Source of the DNA: Bombyx mori
Lineage: Eukaryota; Arthropoda; Insecta; Lepidoptera; Bombycidae
Direction: 5' to 3'
NCBI RefSeq assembly: GCF_030269925.1
Contig: NC_085116.1
Span: forward strand, 6,820,001 to 6,884,000
Length of the DNA stretch: 64,000 nucleotides
A program made the position numbers and the translations under genes. Shown piece by piece: positions 44,534 through 55,600 of this stretch. The notes beneath the pieces are model-generated. The model was not told the DNA's origin. It saw only the letters and a list, made by a program, of their open reading frames with translations, and did no database searches. How positions within the stretch are numbered: position 1 is the first letter of the stretch; each line of letters starts with the position of its first letter.

Positions 44534-47289
44534 TGCAGGAGACCCTACTTAAGCCCGCGCGCCGTGACCCTAAAATCGCGAACTATAACATGGTCAGGAA
44601 CGACAGGCTCTCTGCCCGTGGTGGTGGTACCGTCATTTACTATAGAAGAGCCCTGCATTGCGTCCCGCTCGATCCTCCCGCGCTCGCTAATATCGAAGCA
44701 TCAGTGTGCCGAATCTCACTGACGGGACACGCGCCGATCGTTATCGCGTCCGTTTATCTTCCACCGGATAAGAGCGTTCTAAGCAGTGATATCGAGGCGC
44801 TGCTCGGTATGGGGAGCTCTGTCATTCTGGCGGGCGACCTAAATTGTAAACACATCAGGTGGAACTCACACACCACAACCCCGAATGGCAGGCGGCTTGA
44901 CGCGTTAGTCGATGATCTCGCCTTCGATATCGTCGCTCCGCTAACCCCGACTCACTACCCGCTAAATATCGCGCATCGCCCGGATATACTCGACATAGCG
45001 TTATTAAAAAACGTAACTCTGCGCTTACACTCGATCGAAGTAGTTTCAGAGTTAGATTCAGACCACCGTCCCGTCGTTATGAAGCTCGGTCGCGCTCCCG
45101 ATTCCGTTCCCGTCACGAGGACTGTGGTGGATTGGCACACGCTGGGCATCAGCCTGGCTGAATCTGATCCACCATCGCTCCCGTTTAACCCGGACTCTAT
45201 CCCGTCTCCTCAGGATACCGCTGAAGCCATAGACATCTTAACGTCACACATCACCTCGACATTAGATAGGTCATCGAAACAAGTTGTAGCGGAGGACTTC
45301 CTTCACCGCTTCAAATTGTCCGACGATATTAGGGAACTCCTTAGAGCTAAGAACGCCTCGATACGCGCCTACGACAGGTATCCTACCGCGGAAAATCGTA
45401 TTCGAATGCGTGCCCTACAACGCGACGTAAAGTCTCGCATCGCCGAAGTCCGAGATGCCAGATGGTCTGATTTCTTAGAAGGACTCGCGCCCTCCCAAAG
45501 GTCTTACTACCGCTTAGCTCGTACTCTCAAATCGGATACGGTAGTAACTATGCCCCCCCTCGTAGGCCCCTCAGGCCGACTCGCGGCGTTCGATGATGAC
45601 GAAAAAGCAGAGCTGCTGGCCGATACATTGCAAACCCAGTGCACGCCCAGCACTCAATCCGTGGACCCTGTTCATGTAGAATTAGTAGACAGTGAGGTAG
45701 AACGCAGAGCCTCCTTGCCACCCTCTGATGCGTTACCACCCGTCACCCCGATGGAAGTTAAAGACTTGATCAAAGACCTACGTCCTCGCAAGGCTCCCGG
45801 TTCCGACGGTATATCCAACCGCGTTATTAAACTTCTACCCGTCCAACTCATCGTGATGTTGGCATCTATTTTCAATGCCGCTATGGCGAACTGTATCTTT
45901 CCCGCGGTGTGGAAAGAAGCGGACGTTATCGGCATACATAAACCCGGTAAACCAAAAAATCATCCGACGAGCTACCGCCCGATTAGCCTCCTCATGTCTC
46001 TAGGCAAACTGTATGAGCGTCTGCTCTACAAACGCCTCAGAGACTTCGTCTCATCCAAGGGCATTCTTATCGATGAACAATTCGGATTCCGTACAAATCA
46101 CTCATGCGTTCAACAGGTGCACCGCCTCACGGAGCACATTCTTGTGGGGCTTAATCGACCAAAACCGTTATACACGGGAGCTCTCTTCTTCGACGTCGCA
46201 AAAGCGTTCGACAAAGTCTGGCACAATGGTTTGATTTTCAAACTATTCAACATGGGCGTGCCGGATAGTCTCGTGCTCATCATACGGGACTTCTTGTCGA
46301 ACCGCTCTTTTCGATATCGAGTCGAGGGAACCCGCTCCTCCCCACGACCTCTCACAGCTGGAGTCCCGCAAGGCTCTGTCCTCTCACCCCTCCTATTTAG
46401 CTTATTCGTCAACGATATTCCCCGGTCGCCGCCGACCCATTTAGCTTTATTCGCCGACGACACGACTGTTTACTATTCTAGTAGAAATAAGTCCCTAATC
46501 GCGAAGAAGCTTCAGAGCGCAGCCCTAGCCCTAGGACAGTGGTTCCGAAAATGGCGCATAGACATCAACCCAGCGAAAAGTACTGCGGTGCTATTTCAGA
46601 GGGGAAGCTCCACACGGATTTCCTCCCGGATTAGGAGGAGGAATCTCACACCCCCGATTACTCTCTTTAGACAACCCATACCCTGGGCCAGGAAGGTCAA
46701 GTACCTGGGCGTTACCCTGGATGCATCGATGACATTCCGCCCGCATATAAAATCAGTCCGTGACCGTGCCGCGTTTATTCTCGGTAGACTCTACCCCATG
46801 ATCTGTAAGCGGAGTAAAATGTCCCTTCGGAACAAGGTGACACTTTACAAAACTTGCATAAGGCCCGTCATGACTTACGCGAGTGTGGTGTTCGCTCACG
46901 CGGCCCGCACACACATAGACACCCTCCAATCCCTACAATCCCGCTTTTGCAGGTTAGCTGTCGGGGCTCCGTGGTTCGTGAGGAACGTTGACCTACACGA
47001 CGACCTGGGCCTCGAATCAATTCGGAAATACATGAAGTCAGCGTCGGAACGATACTTCGATAAGGCTATGCGTCATGATAATCGCCTTATCGTTGCCGCC
47101 GCTGACTACTCCCCGAATCCTGATCATGCAGGAGCCAGTCACCGTCGACGCCCTAGACACGTCCTTACGGATCCATCAGATCCAATAACCTTTGCATTAG
47201 ATGCCTTCAGCTCTAATACTAGGGGCAGGCTTAGGGACCCCGGTAACCGTACTCGTCGAACTCGACAAAGAGGTCGACGTGCAACCTAA
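44533..47289 (+). CDS. Jockey-clade LINE ORF2 (AP endonuclease and reverse transcriptase)
   Basis: 918 codons ending at TAA 47287-47289. The frame opens at a GTG that overlaps the ORF1 stop by one base; no ATG or canonical start exists there. The endonuclease region begins abruptly at the QETLLKP motif and has GGGTVIYY, GDLNCKHIRWNS and the SDHRPVV end, but the usual N-terminal Asn-containing strand (WNANG type) is absent. The reverse transcriptase follows: KAPGSDGISN, YRPISLLMSLGKLYERLL, EQFGFRTNHS, FFDVAKAFDKVWH, GVPQGSVLSPLLFSLFVNDI and the catalytic FADD. The thumb region (VKYLGVTLDASMTF) and a basic C-terminus follow. No RNase H domain. RT residues look intact, but loss of the endonuclease start predicts no autonomous activity. 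Confidence 0.9.
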   Translation: MQETLLKPARRDPKIANYNMVRNDRLSARGGGTVIYYRRALHCVPLDPPALANIEASVCRISLTGHAPIVIASVYLPPDKSVLSSDIEALLGMGSSVILAGDLNCKHIRWNSHTTTPNGRRLDALVDDLAFDIVAPLTPTHYPLNIAHRPDILDIALLKNVTLRLHSIEVVSELDSDHRPVVMKLGRAPDSVPVTRTVVDWHTLGISLAESDPPSLPFNPDSIPSPQDTAEAIDILTSHITSTLDRSSKQVVAEDFLHRFKLSDDIRELLRAKNASIRAYDRYPTAENRIRMRALQRDVKSRIAEVRDARWSDFLEGLAPSQRSYYRLARTLKSDTVVTMPPLVGPSGRLAAFDDDEKAELLADTLQTQCTPSTQSVDPVHVELVDSEVERRASLPPSDALPPVTPMEVKDLIKDLRPRKAPGSDGISNRVIKLLPVQLIVMLASIFNAAMANCIFPAVWKEADVIGIHKPGKPKNHPTSYRPISLLMSLGKLYERLLYKRLRDFVSSKGILIDEQFGFRTNHSCVQQVHRLTEHILVGLNRPKPLYTGALFFDVAKAFDKVWHNGLIFKLFNMGVPDSLVLIIRDFLSNRSFRYRVEGTRSSPRPLTAGVPQGSVLSPLLFSLFVNDIPRSPPTHLALFADDTTVYYSSRNKSLIAKKLQSAALALGQWFRKWRIDINPAKSTAVLFQRGSSTRISSRIRRRNLTPPITLFRQPIPWARKVKYLGVTLDASMTFRPHIKSVRDRAAFILGRLYPMICKRSKMSLRNKVTLYKTCIRPVMTYASVVFAHAARTHIDTLQSLQSRFCRLAVGAPWFVRNVDLHDDLGLESIRKYMKSASERYFDKAMRHDNRLIVAAADYSPNPDHAGASHRRRPRHVLTDPSDPITFALDAFSSNTRGRLRDPGNRTRRTRQRGRRAT

Positions 47290-47538
47290 CCCATGCATCA
47301 GCCCGCTGAGTTTCTCGCCGGATCTTCTCAGCGGGTCGCGATTCCGATCCGGTAGTAGATTCATTCGCGAAACAATTGCTCTTGAGTTGTTAGGTCTCCT
47401 TCGGAGGCGCTCGGGCAGTTGTTAGCAAATCCCACCCCTCTTGGCTGAGCCTTTGCTCGCCCACCTGTCCTGGTGAAACTGGAAAGGCCTTCGGGCCACC
47501 AGTAAACTTTCAATCATAAAAAAAAAATACCGCCCAAT

Positions 47539-48032
47539 ACGTTCATTCAAATAAATTCATTCCAAAATAAAAACGTGTTTTATTTTATTTTATTTACATT
47601 CTCTGTCAGGAAAGTGAAAGTAAAAACGGACAGAATCTTGTCCCCGTTGCAGATTAATGCAGAGGTCGAAGCGGCCAAAACAATTCCGTGTTGTTTTTAT
47701 CCAAAATGGAAATTTTAATTAATTTTTTACAACAGTAGTCTGTAATAGATATACAGTTAAATTTAATTCTAAATTGAAACCAATTTGTATTAATATGATG
47801 ATACTGATTGATTTGGTGAATTCAATTTCTCATATCTCATTTTCTTCTCAGTCCTATTTCATTGACGGTAGAACCTATCTCGTTCAGCCCCGGGGACAGA
47901 AGCCATCTTTTATAAACCAACACGTGTTTTTGAACGACTTCCACATAAGAAAACGTCTTTTAATGAAAGCCAAACAAATTTGAATAGTAATATTATTAGT
48001 CTTATTTCAACATCTCGTCTGCTTTGCATTAA
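47539..48032. other. AT-rich stretch with a candidate exon
   Basis: Flank of the Jockey element. It contains one possible short terminal exon (47852-47983, plus) reported under findings. No repeat recognised. Confidence 0.4.
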
Positions 48033-48390
48033 GGACTTTGGCTATTTAATATCGGCCAGTATACACGAACTCTTTGGGATCACCACTGGAAATTTGAGGA
48101 CACATCCTTATTATTTAAAAGTCGAAATTCAATTTTTGATAAACTTTCCTTTTCCTTAACTAAAAGAATAGACCAAGTGTTTTTTACAAGATTGCGGATT
48201 GGACACACAAATTTAACTCACGTACGTCTTATTGCCAAAATAGATAAAATGAAATGTAAGTGTGGTTTAGATTAAAATGTGGTACACTTGTTAGCCTAAT
48301 GTAAAGCATATGACATAGAGAGACAATTTTGTAAACTCCCTGATAATTTAACGGACTGTATAAGCAGACTCTTAGTTTTTTAAAGATCAT
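48033..48390 (+). mobile_element. LINE pol C-terminal relic (RNase H-bearing, I/R1-like group)
   Basis: Near-continuous translation with two stops: WLFNIGQYTRTLWDHHW, then KRIDQVFFTRLRIGHTNLTH, CKCGLD, VVHLLA, CKAYD. The TRLRIGHT.LTH..L followed by C.C....HLL..C is the post-RNase-H end of LINE pol proteins. It is not visible as a long ORF because of the stops, and the 5' part is lost. A different group from the Jockey element next to it, which lacks this domain. Confidence 0.65.
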
Positions 48391-49689
48391 TGATTTGTAT
48401 AATTTAGTATTATTTTGACCTTAGATGTTAAAAACTGATAACTGTTATACATTTTTTTATAGACCTTGTCACGTATTTTTTTAACATTGGTCTATTAAAT
48501 ACTCATCTTTTTACATTTACTTTTCTTAATCTATACTGAATTGAAATTTGAAAACATAAGAAGAAGTTTTACAACAGAAGAAGTAAACAACAGTAGTACA
48601 ATTCTGGTACAGTATGTTCTTTTTTTTTGTAAGAGACTATTTAAAATACGGTTAGGAATGTCGCGAGCTGCCTACTGTACCTTAATATTACCAAATACGA
48701 AACCTTTAGAAGTATCAGCAATGACAGTATTAATATTCATCACAATCGGATGAATGCCTTAATGACGCATAAAGGATAATCACAAAAACATACACTCCTT
48801 TTTTTAGTTAAAAAAAAATCAAATTGTTTTACTTTGACAAACTCTAGTGAGGCTACTTGAATTATAACTCTAACTGGTCATTAGTTTATTACTTCTCATA
48901 ATATTCATAAAGGTTTTAGTATTTTCTTAGGTTTTCGTGAGTACATACTACAAATAAACGGTAGTTGGCACATTACTCCAACGTCGACAAATAACATCTT
49001 AGTCATCAATGTCCACGAAAATTGTAAAGTAGTGCAAAAACCAGAAATAATAAAATGCCAATAATAAAAGGTAGATTAATCCGTAAAAATAGTTTTAATT
49101 AACACATTAGGTTATTTGAGTTTGTTTTCATTTAGTGCGAATCTCAGACGTGAAACATAGATTTCTATGCTTACAATTTAATCTTGCGTTATTATTAATT
49201 AGATTTAAAATTTTCGATGTTTCAAAAAATGGTTTTTGTGAAAACAATAAAGTGTGAAAGAAACAAAGTCCCTTTTTTGCAAAAGTAATCTTTATCTTAT
49301 TTTGTTATTGTTTAAATTAAAACAAATTCACTCCAAAAGTCAATATAGAAAACCCAGTGTAGGTACAAGTAGTAAAAACATCGTCTCAAAATTGAGCCTC
49401 ATTCGGAAATTACGAGTTCTAGCTCTGAGGACTGGAGCCGTGACCTGAATGTTTGATTACTATTAAACGTAAGCGCGGATGACTTTACTTTGATATTTGT
49501 CTAATTTACCTTGTACCGTCGTGACTATCCTTAGCGCAGTGAGCAAGAGAAAATGCAATATTCATATCGAGAGAAATTAATGATGGATACCCAAATTCTT
49601 TCGGTCGTCTAAGATTTGAATTGTATTTTTTTAGATTACAGATTATATGAAGGGTTTCACAAAAAGAACGGTATCATGGTATTTTATTT
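48391..49689. other. AT-rich stretch, nothing recognised
   Basis: Short ORFs only, with no family pattern. Confidence 0.5.
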
Positions 49690-49925
49690 TTTATTTTTTT
49701 ATTGCTTAGGTGGGTGGACGAGCTCACAGCCCACCTGGTGTTAAGTGGTTACTGGAGCCCATTGACATCTAGAACCGTAAATGCGAAACCCACCTTGAGA
49801 TATAAGTTCTAAGTTCTCAGTATAGTTACACGGCTGCCCCACGCTTCAAACCGAAACGCATAACTGCTTCACGGCAGAAATAGGCATATAGAAATAGGCA
49901 TATAGAAATAGGCAAATAGGAATAT
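49690..49925 (-). mobile_element. SINE (Bm1-like), 5'-truncated, with a short tandem repeat
   Basis: Reverse copy from TTTTTTATTGCTTAGGTGGG to ACGGCAGAAATAGGC. There the sequence breaks into three copies of AAATAGGCATATAG (49878-49920) and ends. Confidence 0.88.
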
Positions 49926-52744
49926 AGTGACACCTACTAATACGTTTATAGAGGAGATCGTATTCCTTCAAAATTCCATCAAATTCTGTCTATTCAGCCG
50001 CAAAGCGAATGCGTTCTGGTAGGGTAAGTATATTATTTATTTTTGTAAACACGTATAAGAAGTTCACGTCTTACCTACTTACTATAAAGTTGATAGTGGA
50101 TTCAATAGCATCACACCGTGACTTACGTAATCCATCTAGAAAAACTATGGCGACATCTCGATGGCTTTGCATGACAGCTGTCCGATCCTTTAAACTAGAA
50201 CGCATGATGGCGTTCTTTCTACATGGTCAATAATATATTATGTAGAAAACACCTTTACGAGCTCATCTGCGTAATTACGGCAAACAAACCAATAACAATA
50301 CAGCACCGTTTTTATTTATATTTTTAAGCAATTAACCCTAATATATAAAAAAAGATTGTGCTCACGTCTGCTGTATCATCAATCTAAACAATGTACTTAC
50401 TATATAAGTGTCTTGTCGATGTAGTGATTTCAAGTAATTGAACTCGCACGAGTGCGCGTGTACCGAATACTGATGACAGTTGATTAATATAAAGTAGCAT
50501 TGTAAAGCGGTTCGATTTGTTTATTCGTAAGTTTGGGGTCATTTTTTTTTTTTTGATTGACTCAATTGATTCTGACGATGAATTCGTTTTGTGTGGTAGG
50601 TATATTAGTAACGCGTTGCTCATGTGCTATATTTTTTGTTGAAATATTTGCTTGATCAATAAAATTTTATTGACAAAAGTATGGGTTTAAGGAAATCTTT
50701 CTTGAAGGCGAAACGGCACTGATAGTTATGTCAATGTTAACATTAAAAGAATATTTTTGATAGTTTATCTTACTAGTTTCTGTGTCATATGAAGCAAAGG
50801 CAAGTGGATACCGCGCGGTCATATGCTGTGTTAAGCTTCATGTAGTGCAAAATATATTGTTCAAATAGAAGATTACTGACTTTTGTCAGTCAAGTAAAAA
50901 TAAATGTTTCTTTGCCTGTTTGCCATGCTTGCGTTCTCAACCCATATATTAGATTGAGTCGAAGCTTGGAACAGTTATTATTGGCGTATCAAAAAAGGTT
51001 TTTGACATAGTATCATTAACGTATGATAAGTGACGCGCGTATGTGTATGAAAGTACACGTTAATATGAGCAGGGGGCATCCTAAAAAGATTTGAATAGAC
51101 TATTTGAAAGAGGACATCCAAGAGAAAGTTGTGAGTGCAAAGATGACGTATGATAGGCCTAAGAGATAGAAAAGAGAACATGTTGCGCCGACTTCTTAAA
51201 GTAGAATAAGGGCAAGAATAAAAAGAAGAAGAAGTGTGTAGTTTAAGTAAATGCGAAAATGTCATACATTTAATGAGAGTCACTCTGAGTCACAGCGGAA
51301 CGTGACCGGCGCTTTATAAGCCTCAATTGAATGTTTGAGTTGTTTCCTGAATGTCAGGACTCACTAACATTTACCACACTACCTGTCTTAAGCCGAATAA
51401 AATATAATTCGCAAAAAATATAAGCTCATTCACACGTCGATGTAATAAAATAAAATAAAAATGAATAGAAACTATTATATGTATAAATTATATGAAGTTC
51501 AAGACAAATGTTAACAACTTTATGCGTTTTAGAATGTACGTATATCTTATTCCTCTGATATTTACTAATTAAGTTATCTTTATTCCCTTCAATTTGTGTT
51601 TGCCTGAATACTAACAATATTCGTGGTATATGAACTTCAAAATTTGTAATGGATAAGAGAGAAAAAAATATGATTAAAAAATATATTCTGTGCTCGAAAC
51701 CAAATATTGTCGCACCGAAATATCTTAAGATTAAACAAACACCCTTGAGTTATTCGAGCAAAATAAATTTGCTGTCCGAGACTAGAGAGAGAATATTATT
51801 TTAACGAAACTTCTAGAGCCTTACAGCTTGAGATGATTTTCAATGTAACTCAAATGGAAGAAGTTAATGGTTTTTTAACGAACAAGGATTTAGAAAAAAA
51901 AAAAATTTTTTCAGAATGACAGAGTTCTTTTTCTCAATAGCTTACTTTGATTTTGAACTGGAGCGATAAGTGACATAGAATACTATTATTTCATAATAGT
52001 ACCACATCATAGTTACCAATTAATTATTGTTAAATTTTAATTTCTTCAAATGTTTTTAATGGGAACCCAGTGTTTTTCGCATTCATGATAAATTTATTAC
52101 GGTAATAGGTTTACAAGTATAATGGACCGAACGTATCAAATATTAACATTCGGTTAGTAAGCTCAATTTTCTGGTTAATCAACAGCCGCTGTATTTGCAA
52201 AATTTATTTGTTTTATTCGAATGGAATCTCGCCTGCTTTGTACAAAATTGGACATACAAGCTTTTGCATAAAGTTCTTTTATCCGAACAAAAACGATACG
52301 CTTTCGAAAAAGAATTTTAATCAGTACCTACCGTAATGAATTCGACAAATATTAGAAATAGAGCTTAGCAAGTGTTCCACTTCGCGATCTGACCCGGAAC
52401 GAGGCTCGAAAACTTTCCAATAAATACGATATGACACATATAGAGTTAAAGGGTGCTGATTAGGCGTCCTTTAGTCAGTTGTGACCGTGAGTATCAGTGA
52501 GTTGAGGTCAGCAAAACATGACCTCTATGCGTGAGCCCATCTTAAGATGTCAGATCAAGGTCTTACTTGCTTCTTTTTTGTAGCGTCGAAGCGTTACCGC
52601 AGTTCACAGACTTCACAACCTGAATGCCGTCACCCACCTTGAAACATGGTCGAATTCTCGATTGTACTGCATAATAGCTGTGCTACCCATTAAACTGACA
52701 AGCATTTGGTACTTTACAAACCTTTACTTCACTTTGGTACTTTA
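49926..52744. other. AT-rich stretch with old SINE and RTE relics
   Basis: Degenerate SINE traces at about 49985-50030 (plus), 50160-50215 (minus) and 52570-52710 (minus; ATGCCGTCACCCACCTTG), and the RTE relic at 51098-51222. No gene. Confidence 0.5.
51098..51222 (+). mobile_element. RTE-type LINE pol C-terminus, degenerate
   Basis: The plus strand reads YLKEDIQEKVVSAKMTYDR, then one stop, then VAPTS. It aligns position by position with VNEDMREREVSVEMTTDR...CCADP of 8228-8365. It ends in GAAGAAGAAG-type sequence. An old relic. Confidence 0.6.
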
Positions 52745-52965
52745 CTTACACAGCTGTTTTACTAGTGGCCCTGCCTATTTTTGTCGTGAAACAGTAATGC
52801 GTCGGTCAGAAGGGTAGTGCAGAGCAGTTGTAACTATACTGAGATCTTAGAACTTATATCTCAAGGTGGGTGGCGCATTTAGGTTCTAGATATCTATGGG
52901 TTCCAGTAACCACTTAACACTGGGCTGTGAGCTCGTCCATCCAAATAAGCAATAAAAAAAAGCAT
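52745..52965 (+). mobile_element. SINE (Bm1-like), 5'-truncated
   Basis: Sense copy from GCCCTGCCTATTTTTGTCGTG to CAAATAAGCAATAAAAAAAAG, with GTTT lost from CGTTTCGGTTTG and several small deletions. Confidence 0.88.
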
Positions 52966-53084
52966 GACTAAAATGAAATAGGCGAAATAGCGGAAACCTC
53001 CAACCAGTAAACAGCAATTAGCAATCGCTGTATGTGGTTTGATGCTCAGAAAACGCTGCTGCCCATTATCTGTTGATCTCTTTA

Positions 53085-53150
53085 ATAGCATTTTACGACA
53101 CCCACGGGAAGAGATGGGGCGGTCCTTTATTAGGCCAGCACTATACTTGT
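53085..53150 (+). repeat. Dispersed repeat (ACGACACCCACGGGAAGAG)
   Basis: ACGACACCCACGGGAAGAGA, then TGGGGCGGTCCTTTATTAGG. Related sequence occurs at 62668-62715 (GACACCCACGGGACCAATAG) and, weaker, at 37625-37670. Class unknown. Confidence 0.5.
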
Positions 53151-53319
53151 TACTTATGAGCCGCCTACCATTTACTAGGCAGCTTTATTGAGTAACTTAG
53201 CCACTCTTACTACAAATCCGCTGTCAAAGCTGTTAGGTTATTTTAATAGGTTATTAGAACTATTTGTTATAATTTTCAAGTCTCTTATAATTAATTTTAA
53301 ATTAGTCATAATTCCATAG

Positions 53320-53715
53320 TCGTCGTGGTCTAAAGGATAAGACGTCCGGTACGGTATGCAACGGTGTTCGAATCGGCAGGTACCAATTTTTCTAATCAAA
53401 TACGTACTTGACAATTGTTTACGATCGACTTCCACGGTGAAGGAATAACATCGTGTAATAAAAATGAAACCCACAAGAGGTAGGACCTCTTGTGAGTCCG
53501 CACGGGTAAGTACTACCAACCCGCCTGTTTCTGCCGTGAAGCAGTAATGCGTTTCGGTTTGAAGGGTGGGGCAGCCGTTGTAACTATACTGAGATCTTAG
53601 AACTTATATCTCAAGGTGGATGGCGCATTTACGTTGTAGATGTCTATGGGTTCCAGTAACCAGTTAACACCGAGTGGGCTGTAAGCTCGTCCACCCATTT
53701 AAGCAATAAAAAAAA
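53320..53715 (+). mobile_element. SINE (Bm1-like), near full length
   Basis: Starts with the tRNA-like head TCGTCGTGGTCTAAAGGATA and B box GTGTTCGAATCGGC, then the body and the end CATTTAAGCAATAAAAAAAATT. An internal deletion removes the ATTATAATTTGCG stretch, leaving CCACAAGAGGTAGGACCTC. The best sense-strand view of the family's start. Confidence 0.92.
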
Positions 53716-55404
53716 TTACATTTGTAATAACAGCTTTATTTTTAATGTTTTGTTTTTATGTCTTTTGTATCGCGCCTGCCAGCACGGCGCCGGATGCTGC
53801 TTCACGTCTTAAGATATGAGGTTGGCCTATCAATTTAAAGACCCAAGACCTTTGAAGACATAACTTCCCTACAAATAATTTCATCTTTATATTGTTTAGA
53901 GTGTTCCGATGTCAGGCGTTTTACGGTCGACAAATGAAATATTTATTAAAAAAAAGTTTTATTAACATAACAAACAGGAGCCTAATATAAAATACGTAAA
54001 TGATAAGATACGAAATAATACACTCAATAGATCTTATGAGACCGCATATAAATTTCTCTCGGCTTTCGTGTTTATTTGGCCTTTTGCAATAAATATCATG
54101 TTCGGGTTGATTCGTTAAAAGTTAGATGTTACTGTGCCATGTGATATAGCGTAACGCTCTTGTATACGGATGATTTATTAAGATTATTAACACGTAATTA
54201 TTACTCTTTTTTAATTAGCATTTTGTGAAACTGTTATTTACATTGAGATAGGTAGGTAACTTTTTCGAAGTTTCTTTGTTATAAAGCAAAATTATGATTT
54301 TTACAAAATTATTTATTCCCAAAGTGGAACATGAGAAGCTTACAAGTATTTCTTTATAGACTGGTTTTGAAAAAAATTTAATATTTTTTTGTTTATTCAT
54401 TATACTTAATGCAAATTACTTGCTTTATGAAATCAGCTGTAACTGTTGTTCAGCAACGTCTGGTCACAGTCGAGGGCCACAGATAATTTCGGTTCATTAT
54501 GAGCAGTCGGTACACTAACAATCCCGCAACCACGTTGCAACAGAATCACCACATTAATTCCTTTCACCTTAAGTTCCAAATACACTTTATAACCTGTCTT
54601 TAGTGTCTGAATTCATCGTGGTCGGCCGTCTAGATTTTGTAATAATAAACGATTAGCAAACACTAAGCACTTGCGGAGTGCAACGACGATAATAATTTAT
54701 CATTCGTTTTTCATTGATGACTCAAGTTTATGTCAATTGTGTATTTGTTTACTGCGATTGTAAGCAGCTGCGACGCGATATCGCTTGAAGCGCGGTCGCT
54801 CACTGCCAAGCTACCGGCGTCGACTACCGTACATTTTCAAACGAGGAGCCACGATTCCGACCGAGCATAATATCATTTTGTTAAACGGCAAGAAAAATTA
54901 TCGGACTCGCTCGAACTTGCGATAACTCAACGTGTTAGAGTGAGACTGACGACTTTTACTACCCAGATAGGGAGATGAAGTGAAAACTCGAAGATAGTAT
55001 TTGCCTATACTAGAGCATTCGCGATGTAAATGAGGGGTGCACGTATGATATCTTTCAAGGACTATCAGAATGATTGATTGGCACAAATGGCGGTATCGTA
55101 AAATGTTAAGAAGGTTAGTTAAATAGATTCTCGTCATTACTCGCACTCTTGCGTTCGTCGATTTGATCATTAACATCTGTGTTACTTTCAGTTATTTGAT
55201 TATTTCACTGATGGAAGCCTTAAATAATGGACCTTTTTAATCTTTTTTCGCATGTGATCTACTGAAGGTCGGTTGCGTGATCCTTATAATAAATGTTAAA
55301 AGTTGAAGAACTTTTTACGTCATTTTATTTGGTATCAATCAAGTTGTTTTCGTCAAAATATACCTCAATATTTTAAAACCTTTTTTTGTTTCATCTTTAA
55401 TGAT
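53716..55404. other. Unannotated stretch with a GC-rich patch
   Basis: AT-rich except for about 54760-54880 (GCTGCGACGCGATATCGC, GAAGCGCGGTCGCTCACTGCC, CTACCGGCGTCGACTACCG). That patch is not repeated in this window and could be promoter-like. No coding ORF. Confidence 0.4.
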
Positions 55405-55600
55405 TGTAGTGGTTTATGGGCCGTTGCGGATGGGTATCACCGTGCTGCCCATATCTGCCACGAAGCAGTCATTCGTTTCGGATTCAGAGGTTGAACAGCT
55501 TTTAAAAAATACAATTCTACTTAAAATGGCAGCTTCGCGTTGGGGCTCATCCACACTTAGTCAGGCCGTGAGCTCATTCACACGTCTAGTGCAATAAAAT
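55405..55600 (+). mobile_element. SINE (Bm1-like), degenerate
   Basis: Ordered matches: ATGGGTATCACCGTGCTGCC, CATATCTGCCACGAAGCAGTC, GGCCGTGAGCTCATTCACACG, then CTAGTGCAATAAAATG. Confidence 0.65.

Larger units (their letters stand above)
42715..47526 (+). mobile_element. Jockey-clade LINE, nearly full length, with target-site duplication
   Basis: A 4.8-kb non-LTR retrotransposon bounded by the 12-base direct repeat ATACCGCCCAAT at 42703-42714 and 47527-47538. It has a 5' UTR with a tandem repeat, ORF1 (gag-like), ORF2 (endonuclease plus reverse transcriptase), a GC-rich 3' UTR and a short A tail. GC content is far above the surrounding DNA. The perfect duplication and long open frames mean a recent insertion by target-primed reverse transcription. 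A deletion at the ORF1/ORF2 junction probably makes this copy non-autonomous. The lineage is Jockey clade by ORF layout (gag with three zinc knuckles, pol of about 918 codons without RNase H). I do not assign a family name. Confidence 0.93.

Noticed and set aside
44520..44540. Programmed -1 frameshift between Jockey ORF1 and ORF2 at the CTTTTTAG site
   Set aside because: The T run is one base short of a standard T TTT TTA slippery site and no downstream structure was evident; a junction deletion explains more of the data, though it is not excluded.
53320..53380. Possible tRNA gene on the plus strand
   Set aside because: Same reasoning: it is the head of the Bm1-like SINE and recurs at 11730, 19821 and 24955.
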